From: Candidatus Gastranaerophilales bacterium
GTDB taxonomy: Bacteria; Cyanobacteriota; Vampirovibrionia; Gastranaerophilales; Gastranaerophilaceae
Length of the DNA stretch: 5,493 bases
NCBI GenBank assembly: GCA_947632315.1
Contig: CANROV010000135.1
Location: 1-5,493 of the forward strand
Direction of reading: 5' to 3'
The notes beneath the pieces were generated by a model, which worked only from the letters and a program-made list of their open reading frames with translations, was not told the DNA's origin and ran no database searches. Position 1 is the stretch's first letter. Each line of letters opens with the position of its first letter. A program made the translations under genes and the position numbers. This document shows, in pieces, positions 1-5,300 of this stretch.

Positions 1-27
1 AAAGGCGGATTAGTTATCCGCCTTTTT
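1..27 (-). terminator. Intrinsic terminator after cysE
   Basis: A perfect 10-bp inverted repeat (1-10 with 16-25) around a 5-base loop has A/T runs on both sides, so it can act as a Rho-independent terminator for the minus-strand cysE transcript. The cysE stop codon (10-12) lies inside the hairpin, so the last codons form one arm. The T-run of the minus strand continues past the window edge and cannot be fully seen. T residues on the plus side would also allow it to stop transcription coming from the left. Confidence 0.8.
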
Positions 28-669
28 TAGTTCTTCTATTTGTTCTTTTAAATCTTGAATTTCATATTTTAATCTGTTTAACTGGCATGTAACAGGGTCA
101 GGGATTCTGTTATGCATTAATTGACCTTGTATTAAAAGTTTTTGTTTGACAATTCGTCCGGGGACTCCTACCACAGTTGAATTTTCAGGCACATTATCAA
201 CGACAACGGATCCTGCACCAATTCTTGAATTAGAGCCAATTTCAATATTTCCGAGGATTTTAGCTCCTGAACCTACAACAATATTATTACCCAAAGTGGG
301 ATGTCTTTTTCCATGCTCATTCCCTGTACCACCTAAAGTAACACCTTGATATAAAAGCACATCATCGCCAATAATAGTAGTAGCTCCGATAACAACGCCC
401 ATACCATGGTCTATAAAAAAACGCCTTCCGATTCTTGCAGCCGGATGTATTTCTATTCCCGTTAAAAATCTTGAAAACTGAGAAATTAATCTGGGAATTA
501 AAGGTAATTTCCAATAATTTAATTTATGAGCTATTCTATGCATAATAAGAGCATGAAGCCCGGGATAGCAAAATAATACTTCTAAAATATTTTCTGCTGC
601 GGGATCTTTCTCATATATTGTTTTTATATCTTCCGATATTTGAGAAAATACCTTTTTTATTAATCTCAT
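10..669 (-). CDS. cysE: Serine O-acetyltransferase (short EpsC/CysE type)
   Basis: Transfers acetyl from acetyl-CoA to L-serine to give O-acetylserine, the first step of cysteine synthesis in the cytoplasm. The 219-residue protein has an N-terminal helical region (about 1-68) and then a left-handed beta-helix of hexapeptide repeats (about 70-175). Family motifs are visible: IEIHPAARIG (72-81), IDHGMG (86-91) with the likely catalytic His88, GVTLGGTG (109-116), and GKRHP (120-124) with the second conserved His123. Glu73 stands where E. coli CysE has Asp143, as is usual in the short EpsC-like forms. The C-terminus (about 197-219) is a charged coiled-coil-like helix ending in KADN, without the terminal isoleucine that enterobacterial CysE inserts into cysteine synthase. 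The start lies 3 bases after the tyrS stop with an AAGG upstream inside the tyrS end, so it is probably co-transcribed and translationally coupled with tyrS. The family assignment is secure. Confidence 0.95.
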   Translation of the reverse strand: MRLIKKVFSQISEDIKTIYEKDPAAENILEVLFCYPGLHALIMHRIAHKLNYWKLPLIPRLISQFSRFLTGIEIHPAARIGRRFFIDHGMGVVIGATTIIGDDVLLYQGVTLGGTGNEHGKRHPTLGNNIVVGSGAKILGNIEIGSNSRIGAGSVVVDNVPENSTVVGVPGRIVKQKLLIQGQLMHNRIPDPVTCQLNRLKYEIQDLKEQIEELKKADN

Positions 670-672
670 TAA

Positions 673-945
673 TTATACGCCTTTTATATATTTTCTTTTT
701 CCATATTGAACAGTAACAGGAAGCATAGAATTTGTAATTACGAAATTGGGGTTAGCCTGTTTCTCAGAATTAACTTTTACAGCCCCTGCTTGAGCAAGTC
801 TTTTTATTTCTCCCCTTGATAATGATTTATCAAAATTTGAAATAAAATCAATCAAAGTAATATCATTAACTACTTTTACTTCCGGAATATCGTCAGGTAT
901 TTCTTTATTTTGTACAACCTTTACAAAACCTTCCTGAGCATCATA
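673..945 (-). pseudogene. tyrS: C-terminal S4 fragment of TyrRS, out of frame with the catalytic part
   Basis: About 90 codons read as TyrRS linker (VKVVQNKEIPDDIPEVKV) followed by an S4 RNA-binding domain (DKSLSRGEIKRLAQAGAVKVN and onward to KYIKGV). In TyrRS this domain contacts tRNA-Tyr. The frame is open upstream to a TAA at 985-987, and upstream of about 945 its translation no longer resembles TyrRS. A TTG at 853-855 could be read as a start for a 60-residue piece, but it lacks a ribosome site and sits inside the linker, so I do not treat it as a real start. The fragment is the missing end of tyrS and ends 3 bases before cysE. Confidence 0.8.
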
Positions 946-1859
946 TATGCCAGCTTCATTTTTATATCTCTCGGATTTTGTGTTTTAAGCTGTTCTTCAA
1001 TCTGTTGTAAATCTTTATTAGGTATGTCAGTCAAAAGTGCAAAGTATTTAACAATTAAATTATCCGATATAGACATTAGCTTGCCATACATATCTTTTGG
1101 AGAATCAGTAAGGCTAATACAATGTTGCGGGAAAGACTTTGACATTTTTACAATACCGTCAGTACCTTCAAGCAGAGGAAGTAACATGACCATTTGAGGA
1201 TTTTCTTTTCCGTATGCACTCTGAATTTCACGTCCAAGTAAATTATTAAAGCGTTGGTCAGTACCGCCAAGCTCAATATCAGCATCAACTATAACCGAAT
1301 CATAAGCCTGCATTAACGGATAGAAAAATTCATGAACTGATATAGGTCTATTTTCAGCATATCTTTTTGCAAAATCATCTCTTGTCATTAATTGAGCGAC
1401 TGTAACTTTGGAAGCTAACTTTAACATATCAACAAAATTTAAGTTAAACAGCCAATCAGAATTATTTCTAATTTCCGCTTTATTAACATCAATAACTTTT
1501 GATATCTGGTCAAAATATGTCTTTGCATTTTCTTCAACCTGCTCTTTGGTCAGGCTCGGCCTTGTGGTAGATTTCCCCGAAGGATCACCAATCATAGCAG
1601 TTCCCGCACCCACAATTAATATTATTTGATGACCTAAGTCTTGAAATTGCTTAATTTTTCTTAGTACTACAGTATGCCCCAAATGTAAATCAGGTCTTGA
1701 AGGATCCATTCCTAATTTTATACGAAGCGGTCTGTTTTCTTCTTTTGATTTTTGAAGTTTTAAAGCTAATTCTTCAATACCGCCCGGTAATACCTCAGCA
1801 CCCCGTGCTAAAATTGATGCTTGGTTTAAAAATTCTTCTTTAATTTTTATTGTTTCCAT
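673..1859 (-). pseudogene. tyrS: Tyrosyl-tRNA synthetase, interrupted by a frameshift
   Basis: Class I synthetase that charges tRNA-Tyr with tyrosine. The reading frame from ATG 1859 encodes 312 residues: an N-terminal helix, the Rossmann catalytic core with HLGH (59-62, the HIGH motif), IGDPSGKS, the YDSVIVDADIELGGTDQRFN tyrosine/tRNA region, and KMSKS (238-242). It carries the family motif NPRDIKMKLA (295-304), then runs into about eight unrelated residues and stops at 921-923. The rest of the protein, starting with YDAQEGFVKV and including the S4 domain, continues in another frame from about 945 to the TAA at 673-675. In full-length relatives (about 400 aa) roughly 14 residues usually separate the NPRD..LA motif from the (A)EE.F segment; here almost none remain. 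This suggests an out-of-frame deletion of about 34-37 bases rather than a one-base error. An AGGTGA ribosome site lies 6 bases before the start. It may be a true lesion, an assembly error or, less likely, recoding. Confidence 0.85.
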
Positions 1860-2007
1860 TATATTTCACCTATCTAATCTATTGTCCAAAATCTGCAACT
1901 TATAAGCTTATTAATCCAAGTTTCGGATAAGGACAACAGCCATATTAATCTCTACCCGATAAATTTTTCTCGGACAATCTAATATGACTATTATTGCAAA
2001 AAAAAAA
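1860..2007 (-). promoter_or_regulatory. Leader and upstream region of tyrS
   Basis: About 150 bases upstream of tyrS with no gene. Read on the minus strand it contains TTGTCC at 1977-1972 and again at 1936-1931, and the complementary GGACAA at 1887-1882, about 25 bases before the translation start. Either upstream copy can pair with the downstream one (ATTGTCC with GGACAAT is 7 bp). A smaller CCGA/TCGG hairpin lies at 1973-1956. No T-box signature (GGTGGNACCGCG) is present although tyrS is often T-box controlled in low-GC Gram-positives. I found no convincing -35/-10 pair. That this is a regulatory leader is inference only. Confidence 0.3.
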
Positions 2008-2011
2008 CAAT

Positions 2012-2045
2012 AAAAAAAGTCCGGAATAACCTCCGGAACTTTTTT
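2012..2045 (-). terminator. Intrinsic terminator after the winged-helix gene
   Basis: Stem of about 13 bp with one bulged base (2013-2025 with 2032-2045, core TCCGGA) and a 6-base loop, followed on the minus strand by a run of seven T. It lies 17 bases after the stop of the minus-strand winged-helix gene and separates it from tyrS. Confidence 0.85.
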
Positions 2046-2061
2046 ATCAAAATAATTAAAA

Positions 2062-2259
2062 TTAAACTAATTTAACGTTGGTAGAAGCACCTTTTTTAGA
2101 CATTTCAACTTTACCTTCTCTTGCAAGCCAGCCAAGGCCTAATTCAGCAAAGTTAGCTTTTAAATCTAAATCTTTTTTCATTTTTGAAATGGAAGTTTCA
2201 CCATTTTCGTTTAAATAGTTCCAAATTTGTCCTGCTGTTTCACCTATCATTTCCATCAT
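2062..2259 (-). CDS. Small winged helix-turn-helix protein (DUF2582-like)
   Basis: A 65-residue protein that looks like one winged-helix domain. IGETAGQIWNYLNENG forms the first helix, the TSISKMKKDLDL segment fits helix 2, FAELGLGWLAREGKV resembles the recognition helix leading into the wing, and the strand end is VEMSKKG...VKLV. The GWLAREGK stretch and the size match the DUF2582 winged-helix family, whose role is not established; DNA binding is inferred from fold. There is no ligand or membrane domain. An AAGGAGA ribosome site 7 bases before the ATG at 2259 supports this start; further ATGs follow at codons 2 and 4. The gene is divergent from leuD and ends in its own terminator, so it is a single-gene unit. 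It might act on the shared promoter region, but nothing in the sequence proves that. Confidence 0.8.
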   Translation of the reverse strand: MMEMIGETAGQIWNYLNENGETSISKMKKDLDLKANFAELGLGWLAREGKVEMSKKGASTNVKLV

Positions 2260-2284
2260 TTAAATCTCCTTTTGTTCGCTGCTA

Positions 2285-2312
2285 TTAACATTTCAATCAT
2301 GTAATGTATAAT
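2285..2312 (+). promoter_or_regulatory. Sigma-70-type promoter of leuD
   Basis: TTAACA (2285-2290), a 16-base spacer and a perfect TATAAT (2307-2312). A second TATAAT at 2318-2323 could give an alternative start. Transcription would begin near 2319, leaving a leader of about 33 bases with AAGGA at 2334-2338 before the leuD ATG. It overlaps the divergent promoter of the winged-helix gene. Confidence 0.6.
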
Positions 2313-2315
2313 ATT

Positions 2316-2344
2316 AGTATAATACACATAACTAAGGATGTAAA
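2316..2344 (-). promoter_or_regulatory. Sigma-70-type promoter of the winged-helix gene
   Basis: On the minus strand TTTACA (2344-2339), a 17-base spacer and TATACT (2321-2316), five of six matches in each box. The expected start near 2309 gives a leader of about 50 bases. The -10 box interlocks with the leuD -10 boxes, so the two promoters probably cannot be occupied together. Confidence 0.5.
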
Positions 2345-2352
2345 GAAGAAAA

Positions 2353-2844
2353 ATGAAAAAAGGGAAAGTTTGGAAATATTCTGATAACGTTGATACAGAT
2401 GTTATAATACCTGCCAGGTATTTAAATACCGCAGGTAAAGAAGAATTAGCAAAACATTGTATGGAAGACATAGACAAAGATTTTGCAAAAGAAGTAAAAG
2501 AAACCGATATAATAGTTGCAGGAGAAAATTTTGGCTGCGGTTCATCAAGAGAACATGCTCCGATTGCAATAAAAGCTTCAGGAATAAGTTTAGTTATTGC
2601 AAAAAGCTTTGCAAGAATATTTTATCGCAACGCCATAAATATAGGATTAGCTATCTTAGAAAATAAAACTCTTCCCGATGAATGCAGTAAAAATGATGAA
2701 ATAGCTTTTGATTTAACTACTGGAAAAGTAAAAAATTTAACTACGGGAAAAGAATACCAATGTGAAAAATTTCCGGAAGAAATTCAAGAGCTAATAAATT
2801 CCGGAGGTTTAACAGAATATACAAAACATAAATTAAAAATTTAA
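2353..2844 (+). CDS. leuD: 3-isopropylmalate dehydratase small subunit
   Basis: Small (swivel-domain) subunit of the isopropylmalate isomerase that converts 2-isopropylmalate to 3-isopropylmalate in leucine synthesis; it needs the Fe-S large subunit LeuC, which is not in this window. The 163-residue protein has the family motifs DNVDTDVIIPARYL (11-24), GENFGCGSSREHAP (57-70, substrate-binding loop) and the VIAKSFARIFYRNAINIGL segment. The length fits the compact LeuD/HacB-like group of about 160-170 aa rather than the roughly 200-aa enterobacterial form. Members of this group can also serve methylmalate (citramalate) dehydratase, so the substrate is probable, not certain. The start is the ATG after a purine-rich stretch with AAGGA 14 bases upstream, a rather long spacing. 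It has its own promoter and terminator, so here it stands alone. Confidence 0.93.
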   Translation: MKKGKVWKYSDNVDTDVIIPARYLNTAGKEELAKHCMEDIDKDFAKEVKETDIIVAGENFGCGSSREHAPIAIKASGISLVIAKSFARIFYRNAINIGLAILENKTLPDECSKNDEIAFDLTTGKVKNLTTGKEYQCEKFPEEIQELINSGGLTEYTKHKLKI

Positions 2845-2868
2845 AAAAGCCCTATTCGGGGCTTTTTT
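2843..2868. terminator. Bidirectional terminator between leuD and hpf
   Basis: A 10-bp stem, six A-T pairs plus GCCC/GGGC, around the loop TATTCG. Runs of A on one side and T on the other make it work for either strand. It overlaps the leuD stop by two bases and lies 26 bases beyond the stop of the convergent hpf gene, so both genes most likely share it. Confidence 0.9.
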
Positions 2869-2894
2869 AAATTCAATTTAAACTAAAATATATG

Positions 2895-3260
2895 TTATTC
2901 TTTTATAGTTTCTTCTTCGTTTTGTATAGGTGAATCAGTTCTTATAGAAGCTGACTTAGAAGAAGAAATTTGTTTTTCTTTAAATTTTTTGACTTGTCTT
3001 AAAATTTTATCAGCAACCAAATCAATACTTGCATACATAGATTCAGCACTTTCCTCAGCTTGAACCGAGCCTGACAAGAACTTACAGATAACCTCTGCAG
3101 TATGACTTTGAGAAACCGAAGGATTTTTGATTACATTCAATACAACATCAATTGATTGAATTTGATCATAATGATTAATAACTTTACCGATTTTTTCTTC
3201 TGCATAAGACTTAATAGCATCGGTAATTTCGATGTTACGCCCTTTAACTGTAATGCGCAT
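2895..3260 (-). CDS. hpf: Ribosome hibernation promoting factor (HPF/RaiA), short form
   Basis: Binds the 30S subunit near the decoding site and keeps ribosomes inactive in slow growth or stress. Residues 1 to about 98 form the typical beta-alpha-beta-beta-beta-alpha domain: MRITVKGRNIEITDAI at the start, the ICKFLSGSVQAEESAESMYASID strand-helix part, and the ILRQVKKFKEK basic helix that contacts rRNA. The remaining 23 or so residues are a Ser-rich then Glu-rich tail of low complexity. The C-terminal dimerisation domain of long HPF (about 180-200 aa), which pairs ribosomes into 100S dimers, is absent, and only about 26 bases separate the stop from the shared terminator. A strong GGAGG site 7 bases before ATG 3260 fixes the start. 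It is a single-gene unit, convergent with leuD and divergent from the ROK kinase gene. Family assignment is firm; the symbol could equally be raiA. Confidence 0.9.
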   Translation of the reverse strand: MRITVKGRNIEITDAIKSYAEEKIGKVINHYDQIQSIDVVLNVIKNPSVSQSHTAEVICKFLSGSVQAEESAESMYASIDLVADKILRQVKKFKEKQISSSKSASIRTDSPIQNEEETIKE

Positions 3261-3290
3261 TTATTTGCCTCCATAAATATGTACTTAGAT

Positions 3291-3319
3291 ATTATACCCT
3301 ATTTAGGGCAACTTTTAAA
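3291..3319 (-). promoter_or_regulatory. Probable promoter of hpf
   Basis: On the minus strand a perfect TATAAT (3296-3291) with TTTAAA 17 bases upstream (3319-3314). The expected start near 3285 leaves a short leader containing the strong GGAGG site. The -35 match is only four of six in an AT-rich stretch, so the -10 is the firmer part. Confidence 0.5.
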
Positions 3320-3336
3320 CCTATAAATTAATTTTA

Positions 3337-3365
3337 TTTAAATAAATTTTAAAAAATGATATAAT
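3337..3365 (+). promoter_or_regulatory. Probable extended -10 promoter of the ROK kinase operon
   Basis: TGA directly before a perfect TATAAT (3360-3365) makes an extended -10; TTTAAA at 3337-3342 lies 17 bases upstream. The start near 3372 would leave a leader of under 20 bases holding the AAGGA site 7 bases before the ATG. It is divergent from the hpf promoter. Confidence 0.55.
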
Positions 3366-3388
3366 TAAAAGGTTAGAAGGAAAAATAA

Positions 3389-4351
3389 ATGAGCAGATAT
3401 TCAATAGGTATAGACTTAGGCGGAACAAAAATATTAACAGGCATTATTAACAAAGATACCGGTGAGGTTGAAACATATATAAAGAAGAAAACAAAAAAGG
3501 ATAAAGGGCAAGAAAAGATAATACAAAAAATTATTAATACCATAAAAAATGTATTAGAAGAAAATGGTAAAACTCTTAACGATATAGAAGAAATCGGTAT
3601 AGGTGCGGCAGGTCAGATAGACAGAGAAAAAGGTATTATTATAAATGCACCTAATATTGACTTAGAGAATGTTGAAATAAAGAAAATACTGGAAAGGGAG
3701 TTTAATAAAAAGGTTTATTTAGGAAATGATGTAGAAATTGCAACGATAGGTGAAATGTATTTCGGCTCAGGTAAAAGTGAAAAGGACTATGTTTGCATTT
3801 TTGTAGGTACGGGGATTGGCTCAGGGATAGTACAAGAAGGAAGATTACGCTACGGCACAACAGGTACGGCAGGTGAAATAGGTCATATAATAGTAGATTT
3901 AGGAGGCCGTTCTTGCGGATGCGGAGGCTGCGGATGTTTAGAAGCTTATGCTTCACGTTTAGCAATAGAAAAGAGAATTATAGGTGCTTTAAAAAAAGGA
4001 CGCCATTCTGATATAGAAAATTATTTAACTGAAGATAAGCCCATAAAAACGAGCATGATAAAAAAATCATTAGATAACAAAGATGAATTAGTTACCCAGA
4101 TAATAAATGAATCAGCAGAATATTTATCATCAGGAATAGCAAGTGTAATTAATTTTTATAATCCGTCATTAATAATACTCGGAGGCGGATTAATGAATGC
4201 CATTGATTATTTTTATGAGCGTACAACAGAATTAGCAAAAATAAAAGCACTACCGACTCCGGCTTTGGCAATAAAATTTAAAAAGGCGATGTTAGGGGAT
4301 TTCTCCGGAATAATCGGAGCAGCATTACTGAAAGAATATCGAAAGAATTAG
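3389..4351 (+). CDS. ROK-family sugar kinase, probable glucokinase
   Basis: Phosphorylates glucose or a related sugar with ATP in the cytoplasm. The 320-residue protein shows the ASKHA fold: phosphate-1 loop GIDLGGTK (7-14), GIGAAGQID (70-78) in the sugar-site region, catalytic Asp114 in GNDVEIATIGE (112-122), and phosphate-2 loop VGTGIGSGI (139-147). It also has the EIGH motif (163-166) and the ROK zinc signature C-G-C-G-G-C-G-C-L-E (176-185), with His166, Cys176, Cys178 and Cys183 as likely zinc ligands. The adenosine motif IILGGGLM lies near 260-267. There is no N-terminal DNA-binding domain, so it is a kinase and not a ROK repressor. The usual NDANAAALGE wording is changed to NDVEIATIGE, but Asp114 is kept. 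Glucokinase is the best guess; N-acetylmannosamine or another hexose kinase is possible. It is first in a two-gene unit with the radical SAM gene, which begins 3 bases after its stop. Confidence 0.88.
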   Translation: MSRYSIGIDLGGTKILTGIINKDTGEVETYIKKKTKKDKGQEKIIQKIINTIKNVLEENGKTLNDIEEIGIGAAGQIDREKGIIINAPNIDLENVEIKKILEREFNKKVYLGNDVEIATIGEMYFGSGKSEKDYVCIFVGTGIGSGIVQEGRLRYGTTGTAGEIGHIIVDLGGRSCGCGGCGCLEAYASRLAIEKRIIGALKKGRHSDIENYLTEDKPIKTSMIKKSLDNKDELVTQIINESAEYLSSGIASVINFYNPSLIILGGGLMNAIDYFYERTTELAKIKALPTPALAIKFKKAMLGDFSGIIGAALLKEYRKN

Positions 4352-4354
4352 TGT

Positions 4355-5158
4355 ATGCAGCTTTTTAAGAATAAAGAAAAATTATTTTTAGGTTATTTTT
4401 TATACGAAATTGTACATCATTGTAACTTAAATTGCAGAAGTTGCGATCATTGTGCACCATTAGCTAAAAAAGAATTTGTTGATATAAAAATATTTGAAAA
4501 AGATATAAAACAAATGCAAAAGCTGTTTGATGAGATAGGTAGTATTGCAATAATGGGAGGTGAGCCTTTACTTCACCCTAAAATATCAGAATTTTTAGAA
4601 ATTGCGAGAAAACAACTTCCAAGGCCTATAAAAATTTATATTTATACAAATGGAATTTTACTTAATAAAATGAAAGATTCATTCTGGAAAGACCTATCTA
4701 GAAATTCAATAACATTATTAATTACAAATTATAGATTAAAAATCGATTATAATTTAATTGTGAAAAAAGCTGCAGAAAACAATGTTCATTGGGAATATGA
4801 AGGCGAAACAGGAAAAAAAGAAAAAGTTATCATAAAGGCGAAATATGACATTAATGGCACACAAAATGAAAATGACTCATGCAATAATTGTTATAATGGA
4901 AATATATATAGACAGTTAGAAAATGGGAAATTATATAAATGTACAATATGTCCGGCTTCAAGACATTTTAATGAATATTTCGGAACTAATATGGAAATAG
5001 ACAAAAAAGATTATATTAATATATATAAGGCAAAAAAAAACGATATAAGAGAATATTTAAAAAATCCGATACCATTTTGCAGATATTGTAATGTTAAAGA
5101 GCGGGAATATAATCAAAAATGGGGATTATCAAAAAGAGAAATTAATGAATGGACATAA
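4355..5158 (+). CDS. Radical SAM protein with twitch/SPASM-like C-terminal cysteines
   Basis: A 267-residue cytoplasmic radical SAM enzyme of unknown substrate. The cluster motif C-N-L-N-C-R-S-C (Cys23, Cys27, Cys30) is followed by DHCAPLA; then come MGGEPLLHP (67-75, SAM-binding GGE) and IYTNGILL (96-103). The C-terminal part has three CxxC pairs at 176/179, 196/199 and 242/245. Cys179 to Cys196 fits the CX9-15GX4C signature of SPASM/twitch domains (11 residues, Gly191, 4 residues, Cys), so a second Fe-S cluster is likely. Proteins with the CNLNC..CDH.(A/S)PLA pattern often lie near polysaccharide or glycan genes; I recall this as a trend and see no such neighbour here except the ROK kinase. 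It starts 3 bases after the ROK stop without a good ribosome site, which suggests translational coupling. No precursor peptide gene is evident nearby. Confidence 0.82.
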   Translation: MQLFKNKEKLFLGYFLYEIVHHCNLNCRSCDHCAPLAKKEFVDIKIFEKDIKQMQKLFDEIGSIAIMGGEPLLHPKISEFLEIARKQLPRPIKIYIYTNGILLNKMKDSFWKDLSRNSITLLITNYRLKIDYNLIVKKAAENNVHWEYEGETGKKEKVIIKAKYDINGTQNENDSCNNCYNGNIYRQLENGKLYKCTICPASRHFNEYFGTNMEIDKKDYINIYKAKKNDIREYLKNPIPFCRYCNVKEREYNQKWGLSKREINEWT

Positions 5159-5166
5159 AATAATAC

Positions 5167-5193
5167 TTGACTGGTTAAAATGTTAATGATAAT
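5167..5193 (+). promoter_or_regulatory. Possible promoter just upstream of the repeat array
   Basis: TTGACT (5167-5172), five of six to the -35 consensus, and GATAAT (5188-5193), five of six to the -10, separated by 15 bases, which is shorter than ideal. A start near 5200-5203 would fall just before the closing stem of the first repeat at 5206. It sits only 8 bases after the radical SAM stop, so the repeat RNA could also be made by read-through from that operon; no terminator is visible between them. Confidence 0.4.
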
Positions 5194-5205
5194 CTTATAA
5201 AGACA

Positions 5206-5300
5206 GAAGGGCTTGTGGCACTCTGCCGAGGAGAAGGTGACTAAATGTCACGTTCGACGAGAGGTAGGTAGCGCAAAAGCTACCGCGGCATAAGTCCTTC
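5206..5300 (+). ncRNA. Candidate structured RNA, first repeat copy
   Basis: About 95 bases that can fold into a closed multi-hairpin RNA. A 12-bp outer stem (5206-5217 with 5289-5300) contains two G-U wobbles. Inside are a short hairpin GGCA/TGCC (5217-5220 with 5224-5227), a hairpin GTGAC/GTCAC with loop TAAAT (5237-5251), a small CGT/ACG hairpin (5251-5259), and a 6-bp hairpin GGTAGC/GCTACC with loop GCAAAA (5267-5284). The linker GAGGAGAAG (5228-5236) is purine-rich and unpaired. The wobbles would become A-C mismatches in the opposite transcript, which favours plus-strand RNA. GC is about 55% against AT-rich neighbours. I checked from memory against T-box, c-di-GMP-I, glutamine, hammerhead, twister, HDV-like, tmRNA and tRNA patterns and none fits. 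The fold is hand-drawn and the function unknown. Confidence 0.45.

Noticed and set aside
853..855. TTG as an independent start for a 60-residue S4 protein
   Set aside because: It has no ribosome site, and the TyrRS linker sequence continues upstream in the same frame to about 945.
930..960. Programmed ribosomal frameshift in tyrS
   Set aside because: No canonical slippery heptamer or following pseudoknot is evident, and a slip would still leave about a dozen family residues missing, so a deletion explains it better.
3702..3965. Minus-strand open frame within the ROK kinase gene, and similar shadow frames in tyrS, cysE and leuD
   Set aside because: They lie opposite or inside well-conserved genes, have no ribosome sites, and their translations resemble no family.
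5261..5297. Resemblance of the repeat 3' half to the c-di-GMP-I (GEMM) riboswitch string GGTAGGTAGCG
   Set aside because: The GEMM 5' half, with its GGGCAAACC and GACGCAAAGCC elements and GAAA tetraloop, is absent, and there is no downstream gene in view that it could control.
5261..5300. T-box-like tail (ACCGCGG ... AAGTCC)
   Set aside because: The UGGN discriminator context is missing, there is no stem I or specifier loop, the unit is too short, and it is repeated exactly without an adjacent synthetase or amino acid gene.
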